Below are positions 43,401-57,168 of a stretch of DNA of 64,000 nt, in pieces. The translations under genes were made by a program, and so were the position numbers. The stretch's first letter is position 1; every line of letters starts with the position of its first letter. This DNA comes from Macrocystis pyrifera. Lineage: Eukaryota > Sar > Phaeophyceae > Laminariales > Laminariaceae. The notes under the pieces were generated by a model that was given only the letters and a program-made list of their open reading frames with translations, did not search any database and was not told the DNA's origin. Location: positions 5,970,689-6,034,688 of the forward strand of contig JASSKH010000025.1 of assembly GCA_031763025.1 (NCBI GenBank), in the 5' to 3' direction.

Positions 43401-45813
43401 AAGACGGTGACCCAAGGGTGGGTCGGAGCCCCTAACGAGCGCACTCCGTTCAGAATTCATGACGCAGTCGTTGGTTTTGTCGATCGATGTCCGTCGAGGA
43501 CTCGGAATCTCGCCGCTTCGAACCAAAGATCGGCCTGAGTTTTTCTCAAGCCGATCTTGGCCCAACATCGGCCCCAGAGTTGTTTTTTTTTCGGGCTTTT
43601 TCAAAGGTTGGGAACTTTTTTTTTTTCTAAACGTGCCCATAGGAAGCGTGTTCTAATTTTTTTTTGGCGGGTATAGTTTTCTTCAAACTTTTTATTGACA
43701 CTTCGCTTTCCCCATTGGCATAGGTCTTACTGCCTTGCATTTTTTTATCGCGAGAAGACTTCAACCCTTTCTTCCCTCGTCGACTTGCGTCTAATTATTG
43801 TTACGCAAACGATCCTTACGTGTCCGGTCCGGGCACAGCAGTGGTAGTACATCGTGTATGGCCCGCAATTATTTAGGGGAGGCAAATCTCAAACGGTCTC
43901 AGGCATCGGACAGGTCAGATAGATCATTCCCAGTTGATGGTCTAGATATTTCAAGACAGATAGATCATCCCTGATCTGTAGCAAGGTGTACGTGATTTTC
44001 GTACGTTGCTCGTGTTTCCGGGTGGGAGTTGTGTAGTCTGCATGATCTACTGTTTTCTAGCATGTGTTTCCTGGGTTGGATCGTCTGCACTATACAGATC
44101 ATGCACACCCTTTCACAACGGAAGGTGAGGAACTAGATTATCTATCTGTAGATATATCAGATAGATCATGATCTATCTGCCCGAGCTGTGGAAGGCTAGC
44201 GCGTTTTGTTATTGACGGTGGGTTCGATGACTGTAAGTCGCCGACTAGTTATTGGTTGGCTAGGTAGGTTCCATGATTAGTAGCGCTGGGCTGTGAGTTG
44301 GCTGGTTGTTATTGGTCGCCGACTAGTTATTTAGTTAGCTAGTTTTAGGTAATTCCATGATTAGCAGGACTGTGAGTTTTCTGGTCTTTATAAGTCGCCG
44401 ACCAGTTATTCGTTGGCTATATAGGTAGGTTCAATGAATAGTAGGGCTAGGCTGTGAGTTGGCTGACTACAAGTCGCCGGCTAGTTGTCTCGTTGTGTAG
44501 GTGTTACGGTTACTTAGTTGGCTAGGTGCTACGTTGTACTTCGCGGAGTTCTGTGTTTTTTGTGTCAGACTGACACGTTCTTTTAGGCTCGACGTTTTTT
44601 TGTTTCCGTCAAATGGACTTTTGAGTCAGTTAGTTGGCTTACGTTGCGACCCGACCATTACAGGGGAACGTACGTATAAAATCGTGATCGCAACCTAACA
44701 CGGTGTGTACTAACAGGGGGATACATTATTTTTTGGGCCCATGGTGGGTTGTGCTTACAACATTAGCCTCCCCGTGCTACTACTGTACAGTAGTCACTCC
44801 GCTCAACTCACAGCCCCACGAGTGTTTTTTTGTTTTCCTCCCGCCGCGCCTCCCTCGAAACCCAGGCGGCAGCTGACCACCTCAACAAGAGCGATGGGGG
44901 CGGTGGCGGCGGCGGCGGTGGCGAGGGGGGCTTTGAGTCCGCAGAGCTGCTGAAGATGGGCTACAGGGATCTGCAGAAGCTCGCGAAAGAGAACAAAGTG
45001 AGTGCGAACAATTGAATTGAACGGCGAGAGCGTTGATAATCGGCATACTGTATCGTTCTAAAACAGGTACTTGGAGTTCATATGTTTTCAATACATAGGG
45101 GACGTTTCGATTACGTATTTATACAGAACATTTCCTTATATTTCGAGACATTTTATTGTACAACCGGTGCTTAGGTTTAGAGACAAGAGTGGTAGGCTAA
45201 TAGTGTACGCCAACGCTCGAATATTTAGGTATGATATCCTGCAACCGTTGGAGCGCTACAACGCATGCACACTTGACACCGTAAAAACGATTAAAAAAAA
45301 AAAAAAAAAAAAATGGTCGTAAAAAACCGGGTAACCGTTGTACTCGTGACGCGATAGCGTTTGAGGCATGAAACGGTAAAAAAAGTGTCAAGCGGAGGAA
45401 CGTTAAAGCACGAAACCATATGATGGTTAAGACGTTGAAATGATGAACTTGTTATGCCAGGTGGACTACAGTAGTAGCTCGAAAATGTTGAGACATACTC
45501 AGTATATACATGAAATTTGTCCGTACATCGAAAACGCGTGCCTGATAGGCGTATTAAGTGATCCGGGGGGGTGTACTCATTATCATGCAGGACTTTTTCT
45601 TGCATAAAAAATTGATAAGCGGAAAGCGCGAAAGCGTGAGTTGGCTACATTCGATGAAAATCGACGAGCAGTGGGAATGCTGAACCCTATGCGCGACAAA
45701 AAATAAAGGCACGTACCGGGGGGGAGAAGGGACGACACCTGTGACCACGGCTTGTCCAGAAGATCGTCGAGGGTAAAACCTCCTACGAGTGGGCTGGGAA
45801 GTAAAAGTGATGG

Positions 45814-45851
<38 letters not shown>

Positions 45852-47829
45852 GGCCGTAGTCGTATGATCATAGACCCTCGCATCCCTACATTGCCGGGAC
45901 GGAGCACGTCGGGTTTTTCACCGACCAGGCAGACATTGCTTGCACCAAGCGCGAAGCGCCGTGAGGTGTTGGGCGAGTCGCATGAAGGGTGAGCTGCATC
46001 CTACTAAGAACCGCTTTAGAGGCGGATTTTCTTGCATACGGATGGATGACAGCTTCAATGAATTGATTGAATTTTTGGTGTAGCCGCTTCCAGAGACAGC
46101 GATGGGTTTACTATGTAACTGCCTCGTGGGTGCCTCACCATATACACAACTACGTGATACGATCATCCCCCTTGTGCGTGGGTGCCTCACCATATACACA
46201 ACTACGTGATACGATCATCCCCCTTGTGCGGCGTAAAGGTTGTCCCCGCACAGGAATTATCTAACTTAACAGCCAGCCGTGGTATCCGCGAAAAAAAAAA
46301 AAAAAAAAAAAACGGTACCCTGGCTGGCAAGGTACACAGCAGGGCGAGGCTCGAGCGCATGATTTCGTCGGGATAAGAATTTCACGTCGCTTGATGTTTT
46401 TTTTTTTTTTTCCAGTTTTCGTAACCGGTACCTGTCTGCAGGAGAGAGCTAAGTACAAGGATCTGCAAAAAAATCGCCAATTGGCAGAAGGGCAAAGGCG
46501 CCGGTAGGTTTGGTGGCCGCGGGAGGGGCGATGGACTCAACGGCGTCAAGTTTCGCGCGCTGTTAAAGTGAAGGTTCGGGGAGGCTTTTCCGCTTCGCAT
46601 TACACACCATCTTACGCGCGGCGACACGAATCTTCTGTCCCTCCCTCCCTCCCTCCCTCCCTCCCTCCTTCCCTACCTCCCTCCGTCCCTCCCTCACTCC
46701 CTGCCTTTCTCCCTCCCTCCCTCCCTTTCGTTGTCTCGTGTATTACTTTTGCCTTTTTTTTCGAAAGGTGCGGGCCAATCAGACGGTGCAAAAGATCGTC
46801 GACGATCTCGTGGCTCTCGGAGCGAACGACGCAGGCGGTGCGGACGGGGGGGGGACCGGGACTGCTGGCCCCGGAACCCTTGGCGGCAACGGTGAGAGCA
46901 TCGGCTGATCAGCCCCACTACTACTAGTTATCGAAACATTTTACCACCCCCTGTTTTTACAAATCGGATCAAGTACGTACGCAAACGGGGAGTACTTGAA
47001 ACAACTGAAGAATTGCAGCTTGAAAAATTGGATCATTTGAAAAATTGAACATTTGAAATTTGAAAACTTGAAATTTGAATTTGCAGCTGGGACTTTTGAT
47101 TTTTTTTTTTTTTCATCTGCTTCTTTTCTTTTCTTGCGTATATATATATACATACGACCGAGGGATTACACATTACGGGGGGGGGGTCCATAGTTTAACA
47201 GGACCAAATTTTGTTAGTAAAAATAGGGAAATACAAGAGCTTCGCATGGGTGCCTGCCGGCACCCATGCTCCGGATCGGGAAACATACCTCAGTGCCAAT
47301 TCGTGATTACTTTTTTTAGCGGTATAAATACGCCATTCGATCTTATAAACAGTACGAACATGATGATCTGATCAGGTCAACGCCAAGTGATGCAGGAAGA
47401 AGGGCAACGGCGAGTTTTCAGTTCTCAGCTTTGTCTCGCTCGCATTTTACTATTGACCAACTTTTTACTTGACTTTCAGGATTTTTTTTTTTTTCGCGAC
47501 GTTGTTTCGTTTTTTTTTTCAGCCCATCTCTGAAGCCGAAAAATCAGAACCGTCTACTATTATGGGGCAGGAAACCATCGATACTATTGATCTTTGTCCG
47601 GGAGGGGACAGAAGTCAGCTCAGATCTGAGAGGTTTATCACATTTTCTCAGAACTGAGATTACTTGCATTTTGTGGACCATAGTACTGCTGCCCTTTATC
47701 TGCCCAGTTGCCAAGTAGTACCCCATACCCACGCCGAAGTATCATACCAACCTATCTACGGCGAGTTGTACCTACTGCCAACGGTGCTTGTGCAGGAGAG
47801 ATGGCCTCTCATTTGCGCATGAAAGCGAT

Positions 47830-47872
<43 letters not shown>

Positions 47873-50800
47873 CACAACGGCACCATTGCCGCTGCAGCAG
47901 CTGCTGTGTGCAGACGCAGCCGCAACATCAGCAGCAGCAGCAGCACTACCGAAGCAGCAGCAGCAGCAGCAGGAGCAGACAACATGTCAGCTTGCAGCAT
48001 CCGCCCAAATTACTGCGAGTACAGGACCCGTTACGCGTATTTTTACCAACCAGTATACGCGCATTATCGACACTGGTATGAAATACTCCGTCATGACTAC
48101 AGGCAGTAATCGCAGCATATATTCCGAGATGCTGCTAGTAGGAGCAGTATCAAAGCACCTGATACCTGATACTTGGTACGTGATATCGATCGGCAATACA
48201 GAACAACCTGACAACCGCAAAATACACTGCTAACATGGGCTGAATTCTCGGTGTGAACCCCGAATTATTCAGGTCGGATACACGTGAAGCACGCGCAGCA
48301 CAATATCCACAGCACCACACAACCCCGATATACTGCCAGTCAGTACTCGCAGTGGAAGCAAACAGTCTCGAACCCTCGATTACCTCCAGTAGTAGTGCTC
48401 GCCGAAGTAACTTGACGTGTTTTCACCAGAAAATGGTAAGGCGAACATCTTATCTTGCAGTATTAATAGTCGTATACCGGTACCTGGTAACGAAGGATCG
48501 TATCTTTAAAGCGGGACTGTATGAAATAGTATCTTAAATTTATTTATTTAGTAACAGTAGATACCTGGCAGCTGGATATGATTTTATAATTTTTGAAATA
48601 CGTCAGCTGTGAGTTCGACAGATTAAATAGTTGATGCTCAACTTTGCAAGCTGCGTAATACGCCTCGTCTATATTCCATTTTTTTACCTTGAAAAAAGTG
48701 AAAACCGTCTGCTGTGAGTACGACCGATCAAGTGGTTGAAACTCAACTTTGTTTGGAAGCTGCGTTATTGCGTGATACGTCAGACACGCTCATCGGGCGC
48801 GCTTGTTATGGATATTTGGTTTTGCTTTGTACATCTTCCAAATAGAATACCTCTGAACTACTACTGCTACTGCTGTACTGTTGCTGCCGTACTAGTACTC
48901 GTATTTCAATGCGCCTCCAGAGATTAGACCTTGCAGCAGCAGTAGACAGTCCGGGCATGTACGACCACCTGTCCGTATGATATCCTCCGATGTGATTGGT
49001 CGGTTTTTCTTATCGACCACACTCGGTCGAATTCATACTCTCCAACAACCTCCATCCCGTTCCTCCGGCGAAAACAAATGACGTGCCGATTTTTATCCAA
49101 CGATCTGGTAGCAAGAGCGGCGCGATACCCCGGGAAGGCGCGTGTAGTCGACTCGCGAAGAGAGAGGGGCAAAGGAAGACAGCCACCGAGTAAGGCAAGA
49201 CCAAGGGGGTCGAACAGGCCGATGGCGGCCCGCAAACCAAAGGAGTCAGGAGAATAAAGGAGTCGGGAGTATAAAGCGGTAGCACCAGCAAGGCCGAGAA
49301 TCGAACCACGGATAGGAAAGAACTACAATACAATAAGATCAAGTCTGTCTCTCTTTGCGGAGCAACAACAGCGAAACAAATCTCCAGGACCGCGAAAAAT
49401 AGAACGTCCGTGTCTCCTCTCCATATTCTTCGAGTTCGTGGTCGAAAACGGGACTGTCAGTTTGAACCAATAAAAATCGTTCAGATCCTGAGTACACGAC
49501 TGCTGTTCACGCCTTCATGCGTGCCACCCTTGGACCTTTTAGAGCGACAGGGAACTCAAATTCCAGGAGGGGAAGAAAATAGAACGTCCGTGTCTCCTCT
49601 CTGCAGCAAATATCCCTCGAGTTCGGGGCGCCGCGCTCGTCGGCGGCGCGAGACTCCGAGACGCGCGCACGGGAGAACACCGGTCGGAGGCCGGCTCGCG
49701 CGACCGTCGAGGAAAGCGGTCGAAAAAAGCAAGCACGAAGCCAGGAAAGCGAAGGCGTGTGGAATCCGAGCCTAAATGCAAGACGAAATCGGAAGCGAAT
49801 GCTGCGCTCTCAGGCGTCGGGAATCATTGTATATATATTTATATAGGTTTTTATGCACACCATAGGTCCTATTAACTATGTACCCCCCCCGTAATAGTAT
49901 GTTTCACAGTATTGCATATCGCGATCTGCAGCTGCAGCAGATCACGTAGATCCTTCGATTTTCCGTTGTGGTATAAAGCGATGTAGCAAGATCTGTGTCG
50001 CACAGATCCCACCCGGAAAATAGGAGGATGCAGACTTCGAGGAGGGGGGGTGTCTATATGTGGGCAATAATAAATGCATAATTAATGCCGAGGTGGCACA
50101 TACAGCAGTAGCTTGCCACGAGTGCGGAATTTTTCCGGTGTGTATTTCATGCCTGTTATTACGGTTTAATATATACATATATATTTTGATACCATATATA
50201 CGATGTAGCGAGAGCTGTGTCGCACAGATCCCACCCGGAAGTTTGACCTACGACCACAACTACCTACTACTGCTGCTGTAGATCGTTGCAGGTCGTGAAA
50301 TACGAAGCATGTCAGGAATGATTTATGCCCCGAAACATCCAGGACATTCCTCGGGACGCCTTTTCGACTCCGGGACGATGTCCCGCGGGACTGACCCAGT
50401 TACAGACCCGTTCTACGATAGTTGTAGCACATTCCCGCTGAACTGTTTTTTTCTCTGGATGACCGGGTTCCTTAACACAAAATCGTCGGAATGAATTGCC
50501 AAATCTTGTTTCGAAAAATGACGTGTTTGAATACTTGGGCCGTGGGATTGTTCGTCGGAATGCAATCTGTTTTTTGCCGAGGTCAGTTTTCGGGTGAGGT
50601 GTGGAGCTCCTCGAGGTCAAGCGAGGAGCCTCAGAAAAATTACGGTGAATCTCTGTCGTAGAACGCCTCCACCCCCGGGACTACACGGTACTTATTTGTA
50701 CGGGATGTGGCCACCGCGGGAAGTGTTTGGGCGGGAACGGGATCTACACTTTTCCGTGACGCGGGATTGTGTGCGGGACGCGTTTTTTTGTGCGGGGGCA

Positions 50801-52153
50801 CGGGATGTCGCAACGTTTTGTCACGGGACCGCGCGGGATTCTCCCGACTCCCGCACAAAAAATCGCGGGAAGAAATTCCCGAGGAACGCCCGGGAAATAT
50901 CTACGTAGGCCATGAAATATGGATATAAGATAATATGATACCTCACTGGACGGCAGTGTAAGGGTCGGGTTGGTCTCCATAAGAATGTACAAAGTCTTCG
51001 AGTGATAAAAAAAAAATACCCCCATGTTTTGTGTTCTTCGGATCGACCTTTTTCTTTCTTTTTTTTTTCGTTGCTTTTTAGTACTCTTTTCTGATGGTGG
51101 AGTATGCCTGGTGTCTTTTTGTATTCCTTCTGATAGAGGATGCCTGAGTGGAGGCGTTCCGAGGTAGGGGTCGAAGGTGAGAGGGGATCGATCCATCCTC
51201 CCCCCCCCCCCCCCCCCCCCGACGACGACGAACCTTGACGCGCTGAATGCGTGCGTCACGATGGCAAGATGGCGTGGTGTCATGGGCGATGATGCGGTAC
51301 GGGAGGGGGAGTGTACTCATTGTCATGCATGGCCGTAGTCGTGTGACCATAGACCCTCGCATCCCTATAATGCCGGACGGAGCATGTCGGGTTTTCACCG
51401 ACCAGGCAGACATTGCTTGCACCAAGCCCGAAGCAAGCGCCGTGAGGTGTTGGGCGAGTCGCATGAAGGGTGAGCTGCAATGCATCCTACTAAGGAGGGG
51501 GCTCTGTTTTTTTTTTTTTCGTGGGGGTGGCGTTGTTTTGTTGTTTGATTGGTTGGTTTGTTTAGTCTGAGCTTGGTTTTGTTTTGTAGTTTTGTGTGGT
51601 TTGGTTGTTTTGTTCGTTTCTTTATTTGTTTGTGTACACTGGTACATGTTTTTCTTGAAGTTCCTTTTTTTTTTCATTTTGCTGTTGCCTCAAGAGTTTT
51701 TTTGTTTGTCTTCGTTTGAGCTCCGGCGCGTCTCGTCTATCCCTGATGGTTGTGACATCAGTAGACCCCACCCACCCACCCTCACTCCACCCATCCCACC
51801 CCATCCCGCTCCATATCATCCTATCCCATCCCACTCCGACCCCTTTCCCCACCCCCACCGCCCCCCACCCCCCCCCCCCCTTCCTTCCCTCCATCCCCTC
51901 AATCCTCGCGCGGGCGCAAAAGCGCTTGGGCTTGTGGAAGGGGTGGACAAGGGAGATGGGTGGGTGACCTACCAGCTCGACGGGAGCACCGCGAGTGCTA
52001 TCGAGGCAGAGCTTGGAGCCGACGATTATGATGATGATGACGAGGAGGAGGGCGGGTTGGAGCTTGATGCGGACGCAGAGGATAGCATGGATGCGCGCTT
52101 GAGGTGGGGAAGGAGGAGGAGAAGTGAGGACGGGGTGGGGATGGGGACTGGGT

Positions 52154-52196
<43 letters not shown>

Positions 52197-52476
52197 AGCA
52201 GTATACAACGGTGTGTATCACACCCCCGGTGATGAAGTTTGGGGCTGCAGAAACGTTATCACCCGGTGTGTTATACTTCGGGGGCGTGATATACAGCGTA
52301 CGTACCCCCGGTGATTAAGCGGGTGTTTGCTTTGGCACTTGATGAAGCATATCACGGGTGTGGTATTTTCTAGGGGTGGTGATACCCTGATGTCACGCTT
52401 GGCGTCCGTAGTCGTGTGACCACAAACCCTCGCATTCCTGGAATGCCCGGACGGGGCAGGGTGGCGAAGGGGAGGG

Positions 52477-52512
<36 letters not shown>

Positions 52513-52675
52513 ACTCATGCCATGCATGGCCGTACTCGTATGACCGCACCGGCAGTCCCTCGCTTCCTTACAACGTCGGGACAGAGCCTGTCGGGTTTCC
52601 ACAGACCAGCCAAGCAGGCATTGCTTGCACCGAGCGGGGGGAGAGAGTACTCGTGTCACGTATGACCGTAGTGGT

Positions 52676-52714
<39 letters not shown>

Positions 52715-54545
52715 GGGGGAGATTTCGTCGTCTTAAATTGTCGTCAGGTTCTTGGTGTTAGTTCTGTCGTTTTCGTTTGGAGTGTTGCTTTTTCCCCGCT
52801 GACCGCTGGTTTTCGGCTAATGATTGGTTGATGATTACGAGAAGAAGGAGGAGGGGGTAGGTCGGGGGTTGGTGCGGGCGCGCAGGATATCATTGGATGC
52901 GCGTATGAGGTGAGGTGGGGGTAGGGAGGGGGGTGGGAGGGAGGGGTGGGGGTGGAAGTGGCGGGGGCGTCTCGATTTGCCGATTGCTGGATTGGTGAAT
53001 CGATTGGCCTGGTTTCTCGCGAGAATGATCGAAACTGGGTTAAATGTCCAGTCGTTAGGATTCCTCGTTACAAAAGCGGCCAATCCTACTGGATTCCTCT
53101 CGGAGTTAGACCAACGGCTCACTGAGAGAGCCGGGGGCATAGTTTCACAGCCCCGGTATAGAAAGCCTACGATGTTGTTGGAAACCCCCGATTCGATTTC
53201 GTCTCGCGTAATCGTTGACCTCAAGTCCCAGAAGGGGTCTCAAAGTTTTGCTCATCGTGGGAGAGCACTGAGAGAGCAGAGGGGAGAAATGTCTCATCCC
53301 CGGGAGAACAGTCCCGCGATGGTGTGGAGAACCCGATGTTGTCTGCCGTCGTGGTTTGAACTCAAGCCCCGTGAGGGTTATATGAGGGTCTTGCTAGCCA
53401 ACGGAAGGCACTGTAGCGTGATCAGCGCGATGCGTGCGCATGCCGCGCAGTGTGCAGCTTCTCCCAATAACAATAAGCAGGTACACGTCGAAGAACGAGA
53501 ACATTGCCACGTATGTGTGTAACTCGTAAGAACCTGAATGGTGTGCTTCAGCCCCCCAGTTCAGGTTGTATGAGCCTCGCGAAATGCCCTTGAGCCCCCC
53601 CCCCCCCCCCCCCCCCCATATGGTAGTAATATGTAGTAGAGAACCTTTACTCTGCACAAGGGAATTGATCGTATCACGTAGTGTTCAAGGTAAGACACCC
53701 AAGAGGCAGTTACGTAGTACTCCCATTGCTGTCTCTGGAAGCGGCCACACCGGAAATTAAACTAACTCATTGACGCTGTCATCCATCCATATGCAAGAAA
53801 GTCCGCCTCACAAGCGGTTCTCAGTAGGATGCAGCTCACCCTTCATGCGACTCGCCGGACACCTCGCGGCGCTTGCTTCGCGCTTGGTGCAAGCAATGTC
53901 TGCCTGGTCGGTGAAAACCCGACATACTCCGTCCCGGCATTGTTAGGGATGCGAGGGTCTGTGGTCATACGACTACGGCCATGCATGAGATCGAGTACAC
54001 CTCTCTTATCGAGCACACCCCCCCCCCCCCCCCCCAATATGCATCGATCTGACTAACGCTTCATCCCCCCCCCCCCCTGCCTCTATATCCCCGCCCGTCT
54101 TTTTTGCGTTTGCTGCTTTCTCTCTCTATTGCCCCCCCCCCCCCCCTGCCTCTCTGCCCTCCTTTACCCTCCTCCCCTCCCCTCCTCCTCCTCTCCTTCC
54201 CCCCCCCCCCCCATTCCCCCCCCCCCCCCCCCCGGTCTCCCGCCTCCCTCCCCCCGCCCCCCCCCCCCCCCCCCCCCCCCCCGCCTGCCCACCCTCCACC
54301 CCCTTTTCTCGCCCATGTTCGCTCTCTGGCGCGACGGCGCGGCGGCATGTATACCTACATTTGCATTTTTTTGTGCTGGTGGCGTTTTGTTTTGTCGCGT
54401 GGCAGAGACGCGTATTCGATGAACGACCGCTTGTCCGAGGACATGCTTAACTCGGACGCGGCAGAGTTCGGGTTCGGCCGAGATCAGAGCAGCCTCGAAA
54501 AGCTCACGGTGAGTTGGGTTAACGCACGTACGTAGGGTTTTTTGC

Positions 54546-54578
<33 letters not shown>

Positions 54579-56852
54579 GCCTTCCTGCCTGTCCTGATAA
54601 GTGAGAGCAGTGAGAGCATTGGGGGCTGTGGGAGCTGTGGGAGTTGTGGGAGCTGTGAGAGCTGTGAGAGCTGTGAGACCTGTGAGAGCTGTGGGAGCTG
54701 TGAGAGCTGATTGAATGACTGCTGTGTAGGGGTTTGAGACTTCGATGTGCCAGCGTTTAAATACGCAAGCTCTAGCCTAGTCGTGGGGTTCGAGTGTTTT
54801 GGCCTTCGTTTTGTAGCCTTTGCGTTTGCCTTTCCTTGCCTTGCCTTGCCTTGCCTTGCCTTGCTTTGGCTTCAACCGGAAGGTTTCCTGGTTGTGCGTA
54901 GTTTGTTGGTTCCGCTGCCCCTCCGTCGAGGCCCGTTTTTGTTCTACCGTTCTGTCGCTTTCACCCCTCTCTCGTTTATATCCGGTTCGCTTCGCCCTTG
55001 TTTGGATTCGCTTAGAGCCCATCTTAACGGGGAACACTAAATTTCGTTCGATCAGATGCAAATTAAATTAGAAAAAAAAAAAAAACTCTAGTCAAATTGA
55101 AAGAACCGAAAGTCCTCGGTAAGATGGGCCCTTAAATTAAATTAGAAAAAAAAAAAATCAAGTCAAATTGAAAGAGCCGAAAGTCCCCTTTAAGATGGGC
55201 CCTTATAGGTAAATTGGGAACAAAAAAAACGCAATTTCCGATGGAAAACCGGGAGGCTTTTATGTCCGCCTTATTTGGAAAGTAATGTTAGCCTTAGATA
55301 GAAAACGCCGTTGGGACGGAAAACCAGCGGTCGTTTTGGTATCCGCCTTGTTTGGGTAAAGAGACGAATGATGCTTACGTAACTGGTATACGCTAAATAA
55401 ACATATCTACGAAGCATATATTATTATTAATAGGAAACGGGGGAAGATGTTCGTATCAATAGTTTCACCTGTCGTATTGCAGAACGGAGCGGTAACGTTT
55501 TTTTTAATTTAGCCTCGAGTCGATAAGGGCCCATCTTATCGAGGTTCTTTCAATTTGACTTGATTTTTTTTTTTTTCTAATTTAATCTGCATCTGATTGA
55601 ACGAAATTTAGTGTTCCCCCGTTAAGATGGTCTCTAAACGAGTTCATCATTTAAACGCTGCGTATGTGACACAAGTCAACCAACTGGTGAACGCTCGTAA
55701 ACGCCTTTCGCTTTTTTTTTGTGGAAAACCTGGGTAAACGCGTGCGTGCGTGCGTGCGTGTTTGTGTGTGTGTCTGTGTTTTTCGCAGATCACGGTCCCG
55801 GATGGCTGCTGTCCCGGGCTGCGGAAGCAAGTTCCAGTCGGAAGATGAGAAGAAGCCCGGCTACCTTCAGGCGGACAAGCTGAACGCGCTGCTTGGCCTC
55901 GGCGTGGATGGCGAAAAAGAAGGCGGGGCGGACTGGGTGAGATTGTTTTTTTTACCGCACTTACCCAAAACATCTCGGACGGGGGCCACGAGCTGTAGAT
56001 GATCTGTGTAGTAGTTCCTCACCTGCGGTCGTGTGAGAGGCTGTGAAGGATCTATCTGTGTAGTGCATGTTCAATCCGGGAAATGTGCTATTACGAGGGG
56101 CCATAGTAAATAGGACCAAATATTGTAGGTAAACATAGGTAAAATGTATAGTTTTTTGTGTGTACCGTAGGTCCTTTTTACTATCGTCCCCCGAGATAGT
56201 ACGACTGTAGATCGTATATAGGTTGTACGAATCCGTCCCACCCGGCAAACATGAGCTATAGAATTGATCATGTGTACGTGTAAATCAGGGCTTATGTCTT
56301 GTCCTGAAAATATTCATTGGCCATGCAAGAACGCGATCGGTTCTCTGTCCGATGTTTTGAAATCGGTAAATCCGACGTTTGAACTCGGTAAATACAAGTG
56401 ATACGTCAGCTGTGAGTAGGACCGATTGAGTGGCTGACACTCAACTTTTGCAAGCTGCGGGATACATACGTTTGGGCGTGTTAAGTTCTGAACTATAAAA
56501 ACGAAAAAAATCAAAAGTGTAAACGAGTGTATACCGGTATACAGTATTACCTATACCAGAGGGTTTAGTGACATACCGTTTTGGTCGTCCTATACGCGGA
56601 GTCTGTTTTTTTTTTTTTTTTGTCTCCCCGGACGAGAAACATGTAGAGTACGCACTTCACACCGTTATCTGCCTCCTCGACCAAAGCAATGTATTACCTG
56701 GTAGGTTGGTCTACTAAGCTGTTGGTTTCATTTTCTACCTGATTGCCCCCCTCCTCCGTGTCTGCGCTTCGCTGTTCTATCTGCCTCCCTGCCCAATGCA
56801 GTATATTTTGGTTTGGTTGTCTGATCTGTTTGTTTTTTTGTGACTGCCTGAT

Positions 56853-56886
<34 letters not shown>

Positions 56887-57129
56887 TTTAATATCTGTGC
56901 ATATGGAAGGAAAAGGAATTCGGCCCGAAGGAAAAAGTAGACGTTATAGCGTGGAGGGGAAGCAGCAGTAAGATGAAGCAACCGCAGCCTCTCCCCACCC
57001 CCCCCCCGACTCCACTCCACCCCACCCCTCTCTACTCCCCGCCGGTTTCACACTAGAACTCCCCCCCCCTCCCCGCGATGCGTGGTCAATGGTCAAATGA
57101 CTAAGGCAAGCAACAAATGAATGAGTACG

Positions 57130-57168
<39 letters not shown>

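Noticed and set aside
43095-43640. 181-residue - strand ORF as an intact transposase
   Set aside because: It lies in PIF-like copy 2. The copy 1 counterpart is broken, and no DDE residues or known domain can be recognised. Kept only as a possible remnant.
49280-49330. tRNA gene on the - strand (GGTTCGATTCTCGG resembles a B box)
   Set aside because: No A box or acceptor stem at the right distance, and no cloverleaf can be drawn.
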